Shown here in pieces: positions 1-11,584 of a stretch of DNA of 64,000 nt. The notes under the pieces are model-generated. The model searched no databases, had not been told where the DNA came from, and saw only the letters and a program-made list of their open reading frames with translations. The translations under genes were made by a program, and so were the position numbers. The stretch's first letter is position 1; every line of letters starts with the position of its first letter. This DNA comes from Magnolia sinica (Eukaryota > Streptophyta > Magnoliopsida > Magnoliales > Magnoliaceae). The stretch lies in the NCBI RefSeq assembly GCF_029962835.1, contig NC_080574.1, positions 40,788,501 through 40,852,500 of the forward strand, written 5' to 3'.

Positions 1-1500
1 GCTAAAAGTGTATGTCGAACATACATCATTAGAGAACACAGATTCACCTGTTTAAAGCTGCATCCACATCTTGCATGACATTGTTACTGAAAGTTAAACT
101 ATAACTGATAGGCATCCTAACTTGCATGTATAAAAGATGCAGGAGCCATGCATCCAATCTTTCAGTTACTGGAACTGAATATGAACACAAATCTAAAGAG
201 CTGGGCATAGGTTCACCAATATTAACTGATGCCTTCTTCAAAATGTACATTAACATTTACTGATCCTTCCTTCAAATACACATTAATTTTTACTGGAAAT
301 ACAACAGAAACTGATCCTTTCTTCAAAATGTACATTAATTTTTACTGCACGTGTGAGCTTTAAAAAATTTTGGTTGGGAACCTGAGGTTGGCTCCTCTTG
401 AGGTCGTGTAGGGCTCATGTTGACCCTCAATCCGACTCATCAACCTGAGCCCCACCTATCTGAGTTGCACGTTCAGAATCACTTATAAGAAGAGATGCAT
501 CATTTATAAGCATATGTGGATGCACAAGAATACAGAACAAACAATTAGAAGCTATATAAATGAAAATGAAGGCAGATTTAAGCTGTACATTGAATCCGAA
601 TGAAACTGAACACAGATTCAAGTTGTACATGTATTTAATTAGAATACAGACTCCATCAAAATCTCTCAGAAAGTAAATCTAAATCTAAAGATACATTATT
701 ACAGAACAAAGATTCACCAAAATAGAGAAAAATCGAACAGTTTCCATCTCAATGTCTGTCCCTACTGAATTGAAACTAACAACAGGTTCAAACTATACAT
801 GTATTTAATTAAAATGCAGACTCCATACAAAGATGTCAGCAAGTGAAACTGAATGCAACCCATCCATCATTCATGAACACAGAGTTAGTCCAGTTTAAAG
901 TTGTATCCAAGTCTTGCATCACATTATTACTAAAAGTTAAACTATAACTGACCCTAGATTAGAATCTACATGTATATAAAATTATCGGAGCCATGCATCC
1001 AGTCTTTTATTTACTGAAACTGAATATGAACATCGATCCTAAGAGCTGGGCATAGGTTCACCAAAATTACCTGACCACCCAAGCCTTCCAATCACAATGT
1101 TTGTGGACTACCAACAGAAACTGCATCTTTCTTGTAAATGTTCATTATTTCTTATTGAACATGCAAGTTCTCAAAAATTTTGGTTGGGAAACTGGGGTTG
1201 GCTCCTCTTCAAGTCGGGTGGGGCTCATGTTGACCCTCAATCTGACTCAACAACCTAAGTCCCACCTGCTTGAGTTGCACTTTCAGAATCACTTGTAAGG
1301 AGAGATGCATCATTTACCACCATATGTGGATGCCCAAAAATACAGAAGAAGCCTACTTACGCTGTAGAACGATAGCCATGAAACACACTAGAGAGAATAG
1401 TTTTGACAATTTACGAAGGAAAATATATTTTATAAGAGTAACATACAACAAATACAGTAGCTCATCTATAGGAAGAAGATGCTACCTATAAACTAGTATG
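1..1500. repeat. Degenerate tandem duplication, about 0.8 kb unit
   Basis: Blocks near 53-240 and 367-540 recur near 895-1080 and 1177-1350, with an offset of about 810-845 bases and many substitutions. Shared landmarks are the words GGAGCCATGCATCC (142 and 987) and TTTTGGTTGGGAA (about 369 and 1179). A shorter internal repeat around ACATGTATTTAATTA appears near 627 and 798. No reading frame runs through both copies and I see no coding signal. The duplication may belong to the body of a transposon whose end lies further right, but that is inference. Confidence 0.6.
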
Positions 1501-2815
1501 CAAATAAGCCAAACACCATGTTGGAAAGACCAGGATTTTTACTGAACATTCTAGTTCTCAGATTTGGTCTGAATTTGAAACTGATTCAAATATCTGAACG
1601 CAGATTAAAGCTGTAAACTGAATCCAAATGAAACTGCATCTTAAATGCATGTTCTAGGAATCCACTACTTGAAATAGCATCTAAGACTTAAACACCTCAA
1701 ATTTAGAACATGAAAGTTCTTATGGATTTTACATCATTTTATTATCTTACATAAGGAAATTTGAAGGCTACCTCATCATATTCAGTTGAATATGAAGCTA
1801 TAGTTGTAATACCAACCATTTTATAAGACACCTCAAGAAACAGATCAACAAGGTTTGAACAATATCAATCAATGACATACATTCAACTACAGAAGATGGT
1901 TGAATGGCAGTACCTGGTTGGCAAAGTAAGATCACACCACGGAGTCGAGGTCCCTACTCAAATAGCTCTGCCATGCAAACCACAAAGACAGATTGGTGTC
2001 TGTCGTTACAACAACTCACAATCTGAGAGGGCCATATAGAAGATTATCATCATAGAATCCTGATCACCTACAACATGCGGCTATTTGGGCATGAAGAGGA
2101 AATCCTAAATCTATGGTAGCTAACCCTGAGACAATGATCTCAGAGGGCCTATTTCGACGGCGAAAATAGGGGTAGATGAAGGACTACAGAATTTTCTATC
2201 TGCCCCTATCAAAATAGAGAAAACACACAGATTTTCTACAAAAAGGAACCCTAATCATGTACATGGTGGTATTTGAATCCCGGCAACGAGGAAGAAGACC
2301 TACCTTAGCGCCAAAAATCTGATAGCTGGCGATTGCAACACCCCTTCACCCAATCAGCTCTGCAACCAACAGGCATCCCTAAATAATGCCCGATTTCATG
2401 CCAAAAATATCGATCCCCACCATCTCTCCCGCCAGCGTGAGGGATTGATAAATCCCATCCCTGGTCCGTACGAGAGCAGAGGGATGGGCTCGATGTGGTA
2501 TTTGAGAGAGGGCAACAATTGCAAGGAGGGATTTCGTAATCCCTCCACATCTCGTCTGAATCCGTCAGAAGACGAAAGACCTCCCGTATGTATCACCGCC
2601 CAAACAGGCCGAGTGATAAGATAGGTGGGATTACGTAATCCTATCCCTCTTAATCCCTTGTATTCCACCCTAATTCACGCGCCCAAACAGGCCCTTAGCC
2701 TACCGACAGTATGCAAACTACTTCTGGTGAGAAGCCGATCCGTTTCCTCTCCCTCTCTCGATTTCCTCTTCCTCTCTCCCTCTCGATTAAAATCGGTTCA
2801 TCTCCTTTGAAGATC

Positions 2816-2818
<3 letters not shown>
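1501..2818. other. Non-coding stretch with MITE-like scraps
   Basis: No supported gene. Around 2520-2700 there are palindromic words such as GGATTACGTAATCC (2629-2642) and two copies of CCAAACAGGCC. The second, at 2683-2697, is followed by CTTA. This end resembles the PIF/Tourist-like terminus seen intact at 31009-31361, so a decayed MITE end is likely, but no matching left end was found. The short frames here overlap each other on opposite strands and look like chance. Confidence 0.35.

Positions 2819-2856
<38 letters not shown>
2819..2856. repeat. (CT)n microsatellite
   Basis: An uninterrupted CT dinucleotide run of about 38 bases in a pyrimidine-rich stretch (2740-2860). Confidence 0.95.
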
Positions 2857-2861
<5 letters not shown>

Positions 2862-4623
2862 AGCACTCTGGGATGCCATTGCAGCCCTTTGCAACTCAGA
2901 TCTAGCTAGACGATAACCAACGATGAAGCCGATCTTCCAACTTTTTTATTTGTGCGTATTTATCCATCTTCTGTTTGCATTTTTGTTTTGGAATTTTTTA
3001 TTTATGGATTTTCAGAGATTAGAGATGGTTTCCAACAAATGCACAACCCTTATCAAGTAAGGGGTTTTTGGAGATTGGAGATGGTGGGCTAGAGATGCAG
3101 CGGTAAGGGTTTCGAATTTGCGGCTGGAGGTGGGTTTGGAGCTTGCAACTAGAGGTGAGTTTGGAGATGAAAAAAATCCCCCTTAACATGCATTTCAGAT
3201 GTATGTTTAAATGCTTTAATGAAAAAGAGATAATTTAGTATCCTCTCTTCGATAAATTTATATTTATAGTTTTTTTACTGGTTTTTCTTAAATGATATTA
3301 ACTATTTATTTTTTGTTTGTTTTTGTTTATTTATTTTTATTTTTATTTTATTTCTTCATCTATAGATCTAGATATTATTTTTTCATATATTTTGGATATT
3401 TTTTCTCTGTTTGGGTTTGGGATTGGTTTATATGTGGATTGCCTAAATCTCTCGGTGAATGGTATGATATGCAAATCTGGTTTTTAATCCTTGGTTTTTG
3501 TTGCTACATATGTTTCAATGCCTTTTGTTTGATTGGTAAGGCAATGAAAAATACAATGTGGACATGCACGCCCCCTGTTTGATAGTTGGTGTAGAAATCA
3601 TCCATCTATGCGAAACACAATATTTCAACCAGTTAATTGTAGCGCTTTCACAATAAAAATCTAATTCATCTTCTTCCAAATAATTGCACTTATCTAGCCA
3701 ATTTAAGCCATAGATCTGTTATCAACTTCCCAAGCTTTTCTTGCTTTTTTTCCTTTTGTGATCTATTAGAAATGATTGAATGAAGGTTCACATTGATGCA
3801 AGGACATATCAAATATCTATGAAATGGGTGTGGAGGTGGTATGATTCCTGTTGATTGGTACATGAACCTCATATGTTGAATGTTACATGGCCGTAATGGA
3901 CGTTACAGGGGCCATAATGGTTGTTACAGTCTGTATTGTAATGGCCATAAGGCTAGCGGTTGTGGCCACTGTTACTGTTTGAATACCTTAATGTCTATCT
4001 TCCCACAGCATGTCATAACTGTTTTATTTATTTTTGCAAGTTTTCTTGTTTCATTGTTCACATAAGTACTTGGAAAGAACAAAGAATATTTTCATATGAA
4101 ACATGGATTGATTTTATCTAATTAAATAATGAGGAAACTAATTTCTGATATTAGTATCTTGTTTAATTACTGACTCACTTAAGGTTGGCCTCTTCTTAGG
4201 AAGGTTACCACACATTTTTTGGGGGATTCTGGAACTACTTTAGCCTGGGTATGAACTTTCCTTTGCATCCTTGTGAGAGTTTATAGGACCACTGGTTAAG
4301 GGTGGCCCCATTGAAGATGCTTTTGGCATGTTGAGATCTGTTTGTCACTGTCAGTTCTGTAGTGGCTCTATCACTTCTTTTTTTCATTTTTTTTATCATG
4401 GTATGTAATAGCCTTTAAAGTATGAAGGATCTTTCTTATGTAGCTTCAGATGTGTAGAAATTTCATTGTTATGTTTTCTTCATTTTATTTAGCTTGAGAA
4501 AGGTAAGTTTTCTAGTCCTAGAATAAATATATCTTTGAAAGTTGTTCTTATAAATGGGTATCAAATGTTATATCAAAACACTCGCATGACATGTTTTCTT
4601 CAATTCTGTCTTGTTTCATATAG
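2857..4623. other. AT-rich non-coding stretch
   Basis: T-rich, intron-like sequence with no convincing coding frame. At 3885-3975 there is a short degenerate GGCC-GTAA / GTTACAG repeat of a kind often found in plant DNA transposons. Nothing else is recognised. Confidence 0.4.
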
Positions 4624-4706
4624 GAATGGACGCTCATGTATCTTATGCATTTCACTCGGAACGAAAGTTGCATCCTGAAAAATTCAAAAATCAAATAGTT
4701 AATCAG
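4624..4706 (+). pseudogene. Exon-like fragment, origin unknown
   Basis: An 83-base open segment sits between a plausible acceptor (pyrimidine-rich, ending ATAG at 4620-4623) and a donor (CAG|GTAA at 4704-4710). It would encode a basic peptide containing [14 protein letters not shown] do not recognise the protein. It lies about 180 bases before an ERECTA-like fragment and upstream of two CACTA-type ends. It is therefore more likely a captured or stranded exon than part of a working gene. Confidence 0.3.
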
Positions 4707-4882
4707 GTAAAAACCAATTTGATCCATTCATTGGTTGGGCCATTTACATGTATTGCATATGGACCATTGGTCGTGTTTTCCCTATATGTCCACTTTTCTC
4801 ATACACTAAAAATAGGGGACTGATGCAATTGAGAATGTAATGGAGGATTTATCTGAAATTTGTGTTGTTTTATTTTCTGTAG

Positions 4883-4967
4883 GGGGATTTATCTGGTAAC
4901 TTGCTATATGGAGATATTCCGTTCTCGACATCTAGGCTCAAACAGCTTGCTATATGGAGATATTCCG
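4883..4967 (+). pseudogene. ERECTA-like LRR exon fragment
   Basis: After an acceptor-like TTTTCTGTAG, 22 codons read GDLSGNLLYGDIPF followed by STSRLKQL. This closely resembles one leucine-rich repeat of ERECTA-family receptor kinases, where LRRs sit in exons of about one repeat each. Bases 4946-4967 then repeat the core again (GCTTGCTATATGGAGATATTCC), and the frame is soon lost. No kinase domain or neighbouring LRR is present. This is an isolated gene scrap, probably carried by a transposon. The family call rests on my memory of ERECTA LRR sequences. Confidence 0.6.
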
Positions 4968-5687
4968 GTATCTTGCTATGTAGGACCTTGAAATGAAACC
5001 CACATTTGTTCCTAAGTCTGTCAAGGCTATTGCCATGTTATTCTTGGCAATCTCAAAATTTGGAAACACCGTCAAACTCGTGACACAGTAGAACATCCAT
5101 CACTAAAGATAAATATCAATCAAAATGTTTATAGTTGTCTTTTTTTTTTGTTCCTCGTTTTTCTTTTTTAAAGTTTCACTCTCATGGTTTTATTTTTATT
5201 TATTTTAGTTGGTAATGGGTGTAGCATGTCACTAGCTTAGTGCTAGTAGAAGACAACTATATTCATGGTAAAAATTCCGGAAGCGGTCAACTATCTTAGT
5301 GTTAGTTGTTAATACTTGTAAAACCATGTTGTTGTTGTTTTTTTTTTCCTTGTAGAATTATACATATGAATGTTGAGCCTTTCAGCTGTTAGTTGCTTTC
5401 TGTTCCACATACAAAATTGTTTCCTATCACTTCTTATGTTGTTAGTCTCCCTATATATTGTTACACATACAATTTGTTGTTGGTAGACTCTCATGTCTTA
5501 TCTAATGGCACAATACAGGCTACTAATCAGCCATTTGCATTGATTAGTTAGGGTTAGAAAACTTCAACCTGATTGGTTCGGGTTGAGCAAATTTAGCACG
5601 ATTTGTGTAGGGTTCAGACCCTTTAGGGTTGAGCATAGAGGAATTGGGGTTGGGTTCGGTTTTTCTTATTGAAATTCAAGTCAGGTC

Positions 5688-5740
5688 AGGTTGCGGGCCA
5701 CGATTTTGAACCGACGCTAAAGCCCACTTTTCTTATAGTG
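5688..5740. mobile_element. CACTA-type terminus (right end)
   Basis: The sequence ends ACTTTTCTTATAGTG at 5740. Its reverse complement starts CACTATAAGAAAA, a classic plant CACTA (En/Spm) terminal inverted repeat, and GACGCTAAAGCCC just inside is typical subterminal text. A partner left end was not found in the window, so the element's extent is unknown. The next bases, TTG (5741-5743), would be the 3-bp target duplication. Confidence 0.6.
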
Positions 5741-5849
5741 TTGGGAGTAAGACAGATGTGGCTAGTGATTTAGAGGTCTATGATGGGTTATGGAAGTTGC
5801 TATGGATTTGACTTTTGGCTATGGAAATGCTAAAAGTTGATTTTCCTAA

Positions 5850-6551
5850 TGACGCAGGGATAAACGTGATGAGGATAACTACTCCGAATCCACGGAGCTT
5901 CTCTGGACTCCTCACAGAGACTTCTCGAATCCACGAGGAAAGAAAGCAGAAAATAGAAATAAATTCTAATAAATTTGAAATTGATTAATTGATGAATAAA
6001 AATGAGTTCACAACCCTTTAAATAGGGGTACCAAGCAATGGGAAAGAAATTAGAATCAAACTACAACTCAAACTCTTAGAATCCGCGACTTACTATAAAT
6101 AGTAAACTTACAATTTATAGACGGTCGTGATGTCTACTAGTGCGCAAGGTTTTCGGCCAAAAATAGTAAGTGTCCTATTTGGCTTCACCAAACCATTCTC
6201 CTAATTATTCTAAGCTCTTTTCATGTTGGGCGCAACTCCTAAAGCCCGACAGATGAAGAGTTATAATCAAACTAAAACTTACTATTTATAGGAAAAAAAA
6301 ATTAAAACATGGAAACGACCGTCGATCCAGGGGTTTTTCACAATTTCGGGCTGCGCAACCCGGCGTAGCAGGGTTGGTTGGCTTCAGTAGCTCGTTCTAC
6401 CCCAAAATCATATATTTTACGTCAGATAACTCATTCCGGATTGCAAGATACGCCCGATTTAAGGTTTGATGGTCTGGATCACTTCTGTCGTCGACCGGGC
6501 CTTTTCTGATCCATCTTGGCCATGTAATTGTCCACGACCCGCTCTACATCA
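5850..6551 (+). mobile_element. Solo LTR, 702 bp
   Basis: The block begins TGACGCAGGG and ends CTCTACATCA, so it has TG...CA ends. It is flanked on both sides by the same five bases, CCTAA (5845-5849 and 6552-6556). It contains no coding frame. A TATA-like TTTAAATAGGGG lies near 6016 on this strand and sets the tentative orientation. Termini plus exact duplication make a solo LTR the simplest reading. The lineage is not determined. Confidence 0.75.
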
Positions 6552-6556
6552 CCTAA

Positions 6557-7032
6557 ACACTTGCCAATAAAAATAGTTTGCCAATATCGTGAAACTAAAT
6601 TTCCAAAACTTCATAAATGCTTCACGATTGAAATTTCACGTGGACCATAGAACCCATGAATTTAATAGCCTTTTGTTTTATGCTACTAGATTTTATAATG
6701 TCATTATATTAGAAGTTAGTAGACCGTGAAGGCCATCTCATTAAATGAATACTATTGTTTCTATTTTTTTCAAACCTTTTTTTAATTCATTGATTAGTTT
6801 TCATAAGATTGTACATATTCTGTTGGAAAGGAAAAGAAAGGGCTTGATTAATTTTTGAGCTCTTCTAAGCTTTCGTATCATTCATGTATGGTAGTGCAAA
6901 CCTTTGCTAAACTGTAGCTCTAATCCGAACTTTGTGTGCAATCTGATCAAGTACATTAATGGTTCAATTTGATCAATTGCATTAACATCTAATACTACAG
7001 TTAACATCTAATACTATCCTATTTCTTTGTAG
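6557..7032. other. Non-coding stretch
   Basis: AT-rich sequence with a short direct repeat (ACATCTAATACTA, about 6983 and 7003). No gene seen. Confidence 0.4.
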
Positions 7033-7115
7033 GATAACATTGCCGTATTTATGGACCCTGTGCTGCAATTCTTGTTCTCATCACCGTTGGACTCTTATGC
7101 ATGAGAATCAACAAG
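7033..7115 (+). pseudogene. Exon-like fragment with hydrophobic stretch
   Basis: An 83-base segment lies between an acceptor-like TTTCTTTGTAG and a donor-like AAG|GTATC. One frame reads CRIYGPCAAILVLITVGLLC followed by MRINK, a good membrane span, but the protein is not recognised. Like the segment at 4624-4706 it is isolated and probably a stranded exon. Confidence 0.25.
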
Positions 7116-7359
7116 GTATCCCTATAACACATGCCTCTTTTTACAAAGCTTTAATTTTTATTGTTGTTTCTAGTAACTTGAATTGGAATATTTTTTTATT
7201 TTTTTTATTTCCTTGTCCACTTAAGCTTCTATTTAAGCTTGACAATTCTTCTTAATTCTAAATTATAACCATGTTTTGTTGGTTGAATATTTTTTTATTA
7301 GATGAAATAAACACAAAAAGAAAATTGCCACTAATTTTTTTTAAACGCAAGAATTCTGA

Positions 7360-7691
7360 GACAGTCCATAATTGTCCTTTTTCAAAGACGTTAAATGTAC
7401 ACTGACGGCCACATACAGTCAGTGTTTTAGATGGTTTGTAACCGTCTATCATCAAAGATGGTCCATAACAGTCCTTTTATTGTCCATCTTTAATGATGGT
7501 CCATGATCGTCCTTCTCTACAAACGGACCATAACCGTCCTTTTAGCGTCTATCTTCAATGACGGTCCATGACCGTCCTTTAACTAATACGACACAGCAAA
7601 ATAGGACGACCCATGTGACGGTTCAAAATCATCATTTATTGAGATTTGAGACTATTTTCAGCTGTCTTTTTTTCACAGTTTTGGTGTAGTG
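7360..7691. mobile_element. CACTA right end with subterminal repeats
   Basis: The block ends TTTTGGTGTAGTG at 7691, the reverse complement of CACTACACCAAAA, a canonical CACTA terminus. Inside it, variants of GACGGTCCATGACCGTCC recur between about 7385 and 7580 in both orientations. These match the subterminal repeats bound by CACTA transposases. The gypsy A left LTR resumes at 7692 in mid-sequence, so this element interrupted that LTR (CTT at 7692-7694 may be the target duplication). The left end is not visible in the window. Confidence 0.75.
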
Positions 7692-9514
7692 CTTATACCC
7701 TAGCGACTGCGCCATAGCTGTGGTTCCAACGCTGCATCTCACGCGCCGATGCAATACCTAGGCCAGGAATTGTTGGCCCGCATTTATTTTGAGGAAAATG
7801 CCACGTGTTTCAAATTCCAAGAGAATCTCTACAACCCATTACATCAATTAATCAATCACAAGTCAAGTACAGAACCCATCCCTCTCTTACACAAGCCTTG
7901 CCCAAAGTCAACTCTCTCTCTCTCCACCCATCCCTCTCTCATCCAAAATTCAACCAAGCCCATACCCTTTATGTCATTTTCTTACAACATCCATACCTTT
8001 CATCCTTTCATCCCATCACCCTCTCTCTCCATCTCATTCCATCCCAAGCTTCCATGAGAGAAAAAAATCCTAAGGAGAGAAAAGAAGCTAAGAGAGGACC
8101 CATCTTCCTACCACCAAATCTTCCCATCTAACCATCCAACCTTCATCATCCACCCTTAACACGTCTCTCTCCCTCTTTCTCTCTCTAATTTTCCTATTGC
8201 GGCCCATCTTGAAGGATGGATTAGATCCATACCACGGACGGTGGAAACCCCATCATGATGTATTATCCATACCATCCTTCCTGAACGACCTAGATGAAGT
8301 AAAAATACAAGTATCAGTTTGATCCAAGTGGTGGGCCACATTGATATGGACCCACCATGATTTATTTATTATATCCGCACCATCCAGATTGCTGGACGGT
8401 GGGTTACACCATGGTGCATGTGTTTTATCAACGCTGTCCATCTTTTCATCCACACCGTCTAGCGGTCTGGACATGGTCGTGGGCCACCGTGCTGTATGTG
8501 TTATATCTCAACCGTCCATCTCTAGTGGGCTAGCACCCCCATGATCTACGCTTTATTCATGATGTCCATCCGTGGAGTAAAGACCCACTTGCCATGTGTG
8601 CACCATCTAGCACGTGGGACGGTGCTGGACGCACCTTTATGTATTTCTATCTAGAACGTCCAGCAGTGGGTCCCACTGTATGGCGTCAGCAAATTCTGTA
8701 GGTCCCACATGAGGTATGTATTTCATACCATGTCTTCCATCAGTTTCATCCTCACCGTCCATTGCTTGGACGGTGGGACCCACCCCGCACGTGGGGCCTA
8801 CCTTGATGATATGTATATCCACACCGTCCAATCCCTAGACGGTGGGGAAAACGAATTGGTTAGTGTGAGGAGCTGCTATATAATGTCAGCAAGCTCTTGG
8901 GTTTGAGCTTGAGGGATGTGTTATATCCCAACCGTTCATCTGGGACCCACCATGACATATGCGTTTTATCCCACCGTCCATCTGGACAGTGGGGACCACC
9001 TATATAACTGCTGTATTCGTCAGCAAGCTCTGAGGGTCCCACCATGGTATGTGTTTCATCCCACCGTCCATCTGGATGGTGGGGACCACTATGATATGTG
9101 TTTCATCTACACCGTTCACCCTAACTCCCAGGCCATGAGCCTGGGAATGGAGCATATTCAAATCTCAGGTGGACCACATTGCAAAGACCAGCGAGGGATT
9201 GAACGTCCACCATTGAAATCCTTTTGGGAGGATAGAAGTTCTGGATCACTATGAATTTGTTTTTCCTCTTAATTCAGGTCTTTTTGACCATATGAATAGA
9301 TTGGATGGAAAATAAACGTGATGGTGGGCCCCCGTGAATTTTAAGCAGTGAAAATCATTATCTCCACTGCTATTTGTGGTATGGTCCAAATGATCTTTTG
9401 ATATGATTCATATTTTTGGGTAATGCTCTAAATGATCTCTAGAAATAGATGTACAGTGTAATATAATAAAATAAAAATATAGTGTGTGGTTCCCACGTTG
9501 ATGTGATGTATAAT

Positions 9515-9945
9515 GGGCCCGTATGAGAGGCCCATTGTGATGTGTTTAAGGCCCATGGGTTGTTGCTTATTGTGATGTATTCGAGGCTCATCGGACGTGA
9601 CCCATTTGATGTATATGAGGCCCATGTATTGCAGCCCATTTGATGTATATGAGGCCCATATATTGCGATCCATTTGATGTATATGAGGCCCATGTATTGT
9701 GACCCATTTGATTTATATGAGACCCATGTATTGCAGTCCATTTGATGTATATGAGGCCCATATGATGAGGCCCGATGTGATGCATATGAGGCCCATGAGT
9801 GAGGCTCAATGTTATACATATGTGGCTCATAAGTGAGGCCCATCATGATGTGTATTATGCCTATGAGTGAGGCATCGTGATGTGTATTAGGCCCATGAGT
9901 GAGGCCCATGGTGATGTATATTAGGCCCTTATGTGAGGCCATGGG
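9515..9945. repeat. GGCCCA tandem array in LTR A (left)
   Basis: A minisatellite with units near 34 bp built from CCCATTTGATGTATATGAGG plus GCCCATGTATTGCGG. It degrades toward the right end. The antisense frames spell a repeating peptide (IYIKW-type), a by-product of the repeat and not a gene. Confidence 0.85.
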
Positions 9946-11019
9946 CCCACTGTACATTGCCTCTATGTGGGTCACTCCTTAGGAGCAATGTTGGTTAAAT
10001 GTTCACATTGATGGGCAATGATGGTTAAATGTCCACATTGTGACCTTCCCTTAAGCTCTTTGTTAGGCCGATTATCGATACCAATTATGAGCACGTGATA
10101 TAACATCATGACGCATGCCCATATGCATCATCTGTATGTTTGATATGAGATGTGGTTACCATTGCATATGCCATTGGACAGGTTGTAATGAGGCTTCCTG
10201 ATAGGCAGAGTTGTCCCGCATGAGCGCTCGGCATGTGCAGGATTGATGTATGACTGGATTGTATGACTCATATATATTTCATTATATGTTATGAGTGTTG
10301 TACGCCCTAGTGACATCAGGGCCATAGTCTCCATAGGCATATCGTGGAGGGCAAGATTGGACACCAGAAATACTGTTACTAGCATCGGGGCGCCATAGAT
10401 GTCCTTAAGTGAAAATTCTTAAACTCAATGGTGCCATCGGATGACTCCAACGTTGAGACCAAGTGGATACATGAGCGCACAAGGACTGAATACAAGGAGG
10501 CCGCGTCTCCCACTATATCGTGGTCGGTTGGAAGGGGGTGTAGCCCTACCCGCCCGAGGGTAGGGGGTAATTACTAGGCTGAGAATGACCAGCTTGTAAA
10601 TGGGTCCGCTATCGTCGTGCCGGATAGGTATTGACAAACTATTGGTCAGGCAGATAGTGAGGTTTCTTACGCTCACTTAGACTGCGCGCCTGGGAAAGGG
10701 GCAGTGTCATTTGGAGTGTAGTAAACCCCGGTGATTATTCAGAGTAAGAACTGTACTGATATTTGATGCTCCAGTGATGAGCTGGATTCAGATGAGGATT
10801 GATATGCTTGAGTTACATCTCACATCACATGACCTTAGTATGGCTGACATCATTCATGCCTTGCATTGATGGCCTTGATATGGCCGATAGCATTCATGCC
10901 TTGCATCGTATAGCCTTGGTACGGCTGATTGCATTCATGGACTTACCAGTATATTCTGCATTACTCTGATAATGCATTCTGAGCACGCTTATATTGCGCA
11001 CACACTCTCACCACCCTCT

Positions 11020-11036
11020 AAGCTTTCTATAAGCTT
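11020..11036 (+). promoter_or_regulatory. Conserved AAGCTT hairpin in LTR A (left)
   Basis: AAGCTTtctatAAGCTT can fold as a 6-bp stem with a 5-nt loop. The same 17 bases occur at the same place in LTRs A-right, C and D. Element E has a variant stem, AGGCTT/AAGCCT. Its role is unknown. Confidence 0.5.
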
Positions 11037-11409
11037 ATGCATGATTGATGCATGCAGGTGATGCCAGGTCGCAGCTGTAGCTTAGTAGAAGCAGGAGCGT
11101 GCAGTCGAGCTTCAGGAGTTTCTATTACTATTATCATTGTATTTCACTTTATGCTCATTGTACCTTAAAGCTTTTGATCATAGTGGATTTTGTGATGGTG
11201 TCTTGGTTATTGTTCGTGGGTTATGCTTATGGTTATGCTTATTGCGAATCAAGTTCATGTTGAAAATCCTCCTTTTAGGATCCCATGATCAGAACCTGGT
11301 ATATGGGTACCGGGAGCCAAGAATGGGGCACTAAGGAGGCTGTCAGCGCCGGATTCGGTGATCCAGAATTTTGTAAGCCTGTTCTCCAAGTTTGGGGTGT
11401 GACAGGAGT

Positions 11410-11421
11410 TAGTATTAGAGC
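11410..11421 (+). other. Primer-binding site of element A (mutated)
   Basis: TAGTATTAGAGC lies 5 bases after the LTR end. It matches the initiator-Met tRNA primer site TGGTATCAGAGC at 10 of 12 positions. Both differences are transitions (G to A, C to T). Confidence 0.75.
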
Positions 11422-11584
11422 ATACCTTGGGAATGAATGCGAACAACATCACATGTATGTTATGAGCTTAGGACAATTAGGTCCCGAGTTTGAATAACTT
11501 AGCGATTTTCTTTATAAACCCTTAACCTACGTGCCTTCGAGAGTTTTCGAGGTTGATAGGCGCCTTTGTTCTTCCCTATAGGAC

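Larger units (their letters stand above)
7692..11404 (+). mobile_element. Element A left LTR (5'-truncated)
   Basis: The sequence is homologous to 25512-29526 and ends TTTGGGGTGTGACA directly before a primer-binding site. About 143 bases that open the right LTR are missing, because a CACTA end abuts at 7691. It contains the GGCCCA array (9515-9945), the conserved CCCTAG-GACATCAGGGCC block (about 10305) and the AAGCTT hairpin (11020-11036). Confidence 0.85.

Noticed and set aside
2305-2810. Short overlapping frames on both strands suggesting a gene near 2.5 kb
   Set aside because: No domain, no splice support, palindromic MITE-like sequence. Overlap on both strands is best explained by chance.
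9428-9975. Overlapping minus-strand frames with repeating IYIKW / MGLIYI-type peptides (also at 21640-22500, 27434-27938, 37383-37904, 43677-44179)
   Set aside because: They follow the 34-bp GGCCCA repeat; several frames are open at once because the unit lacks stops. No start context, no homology, different frames in different copies.
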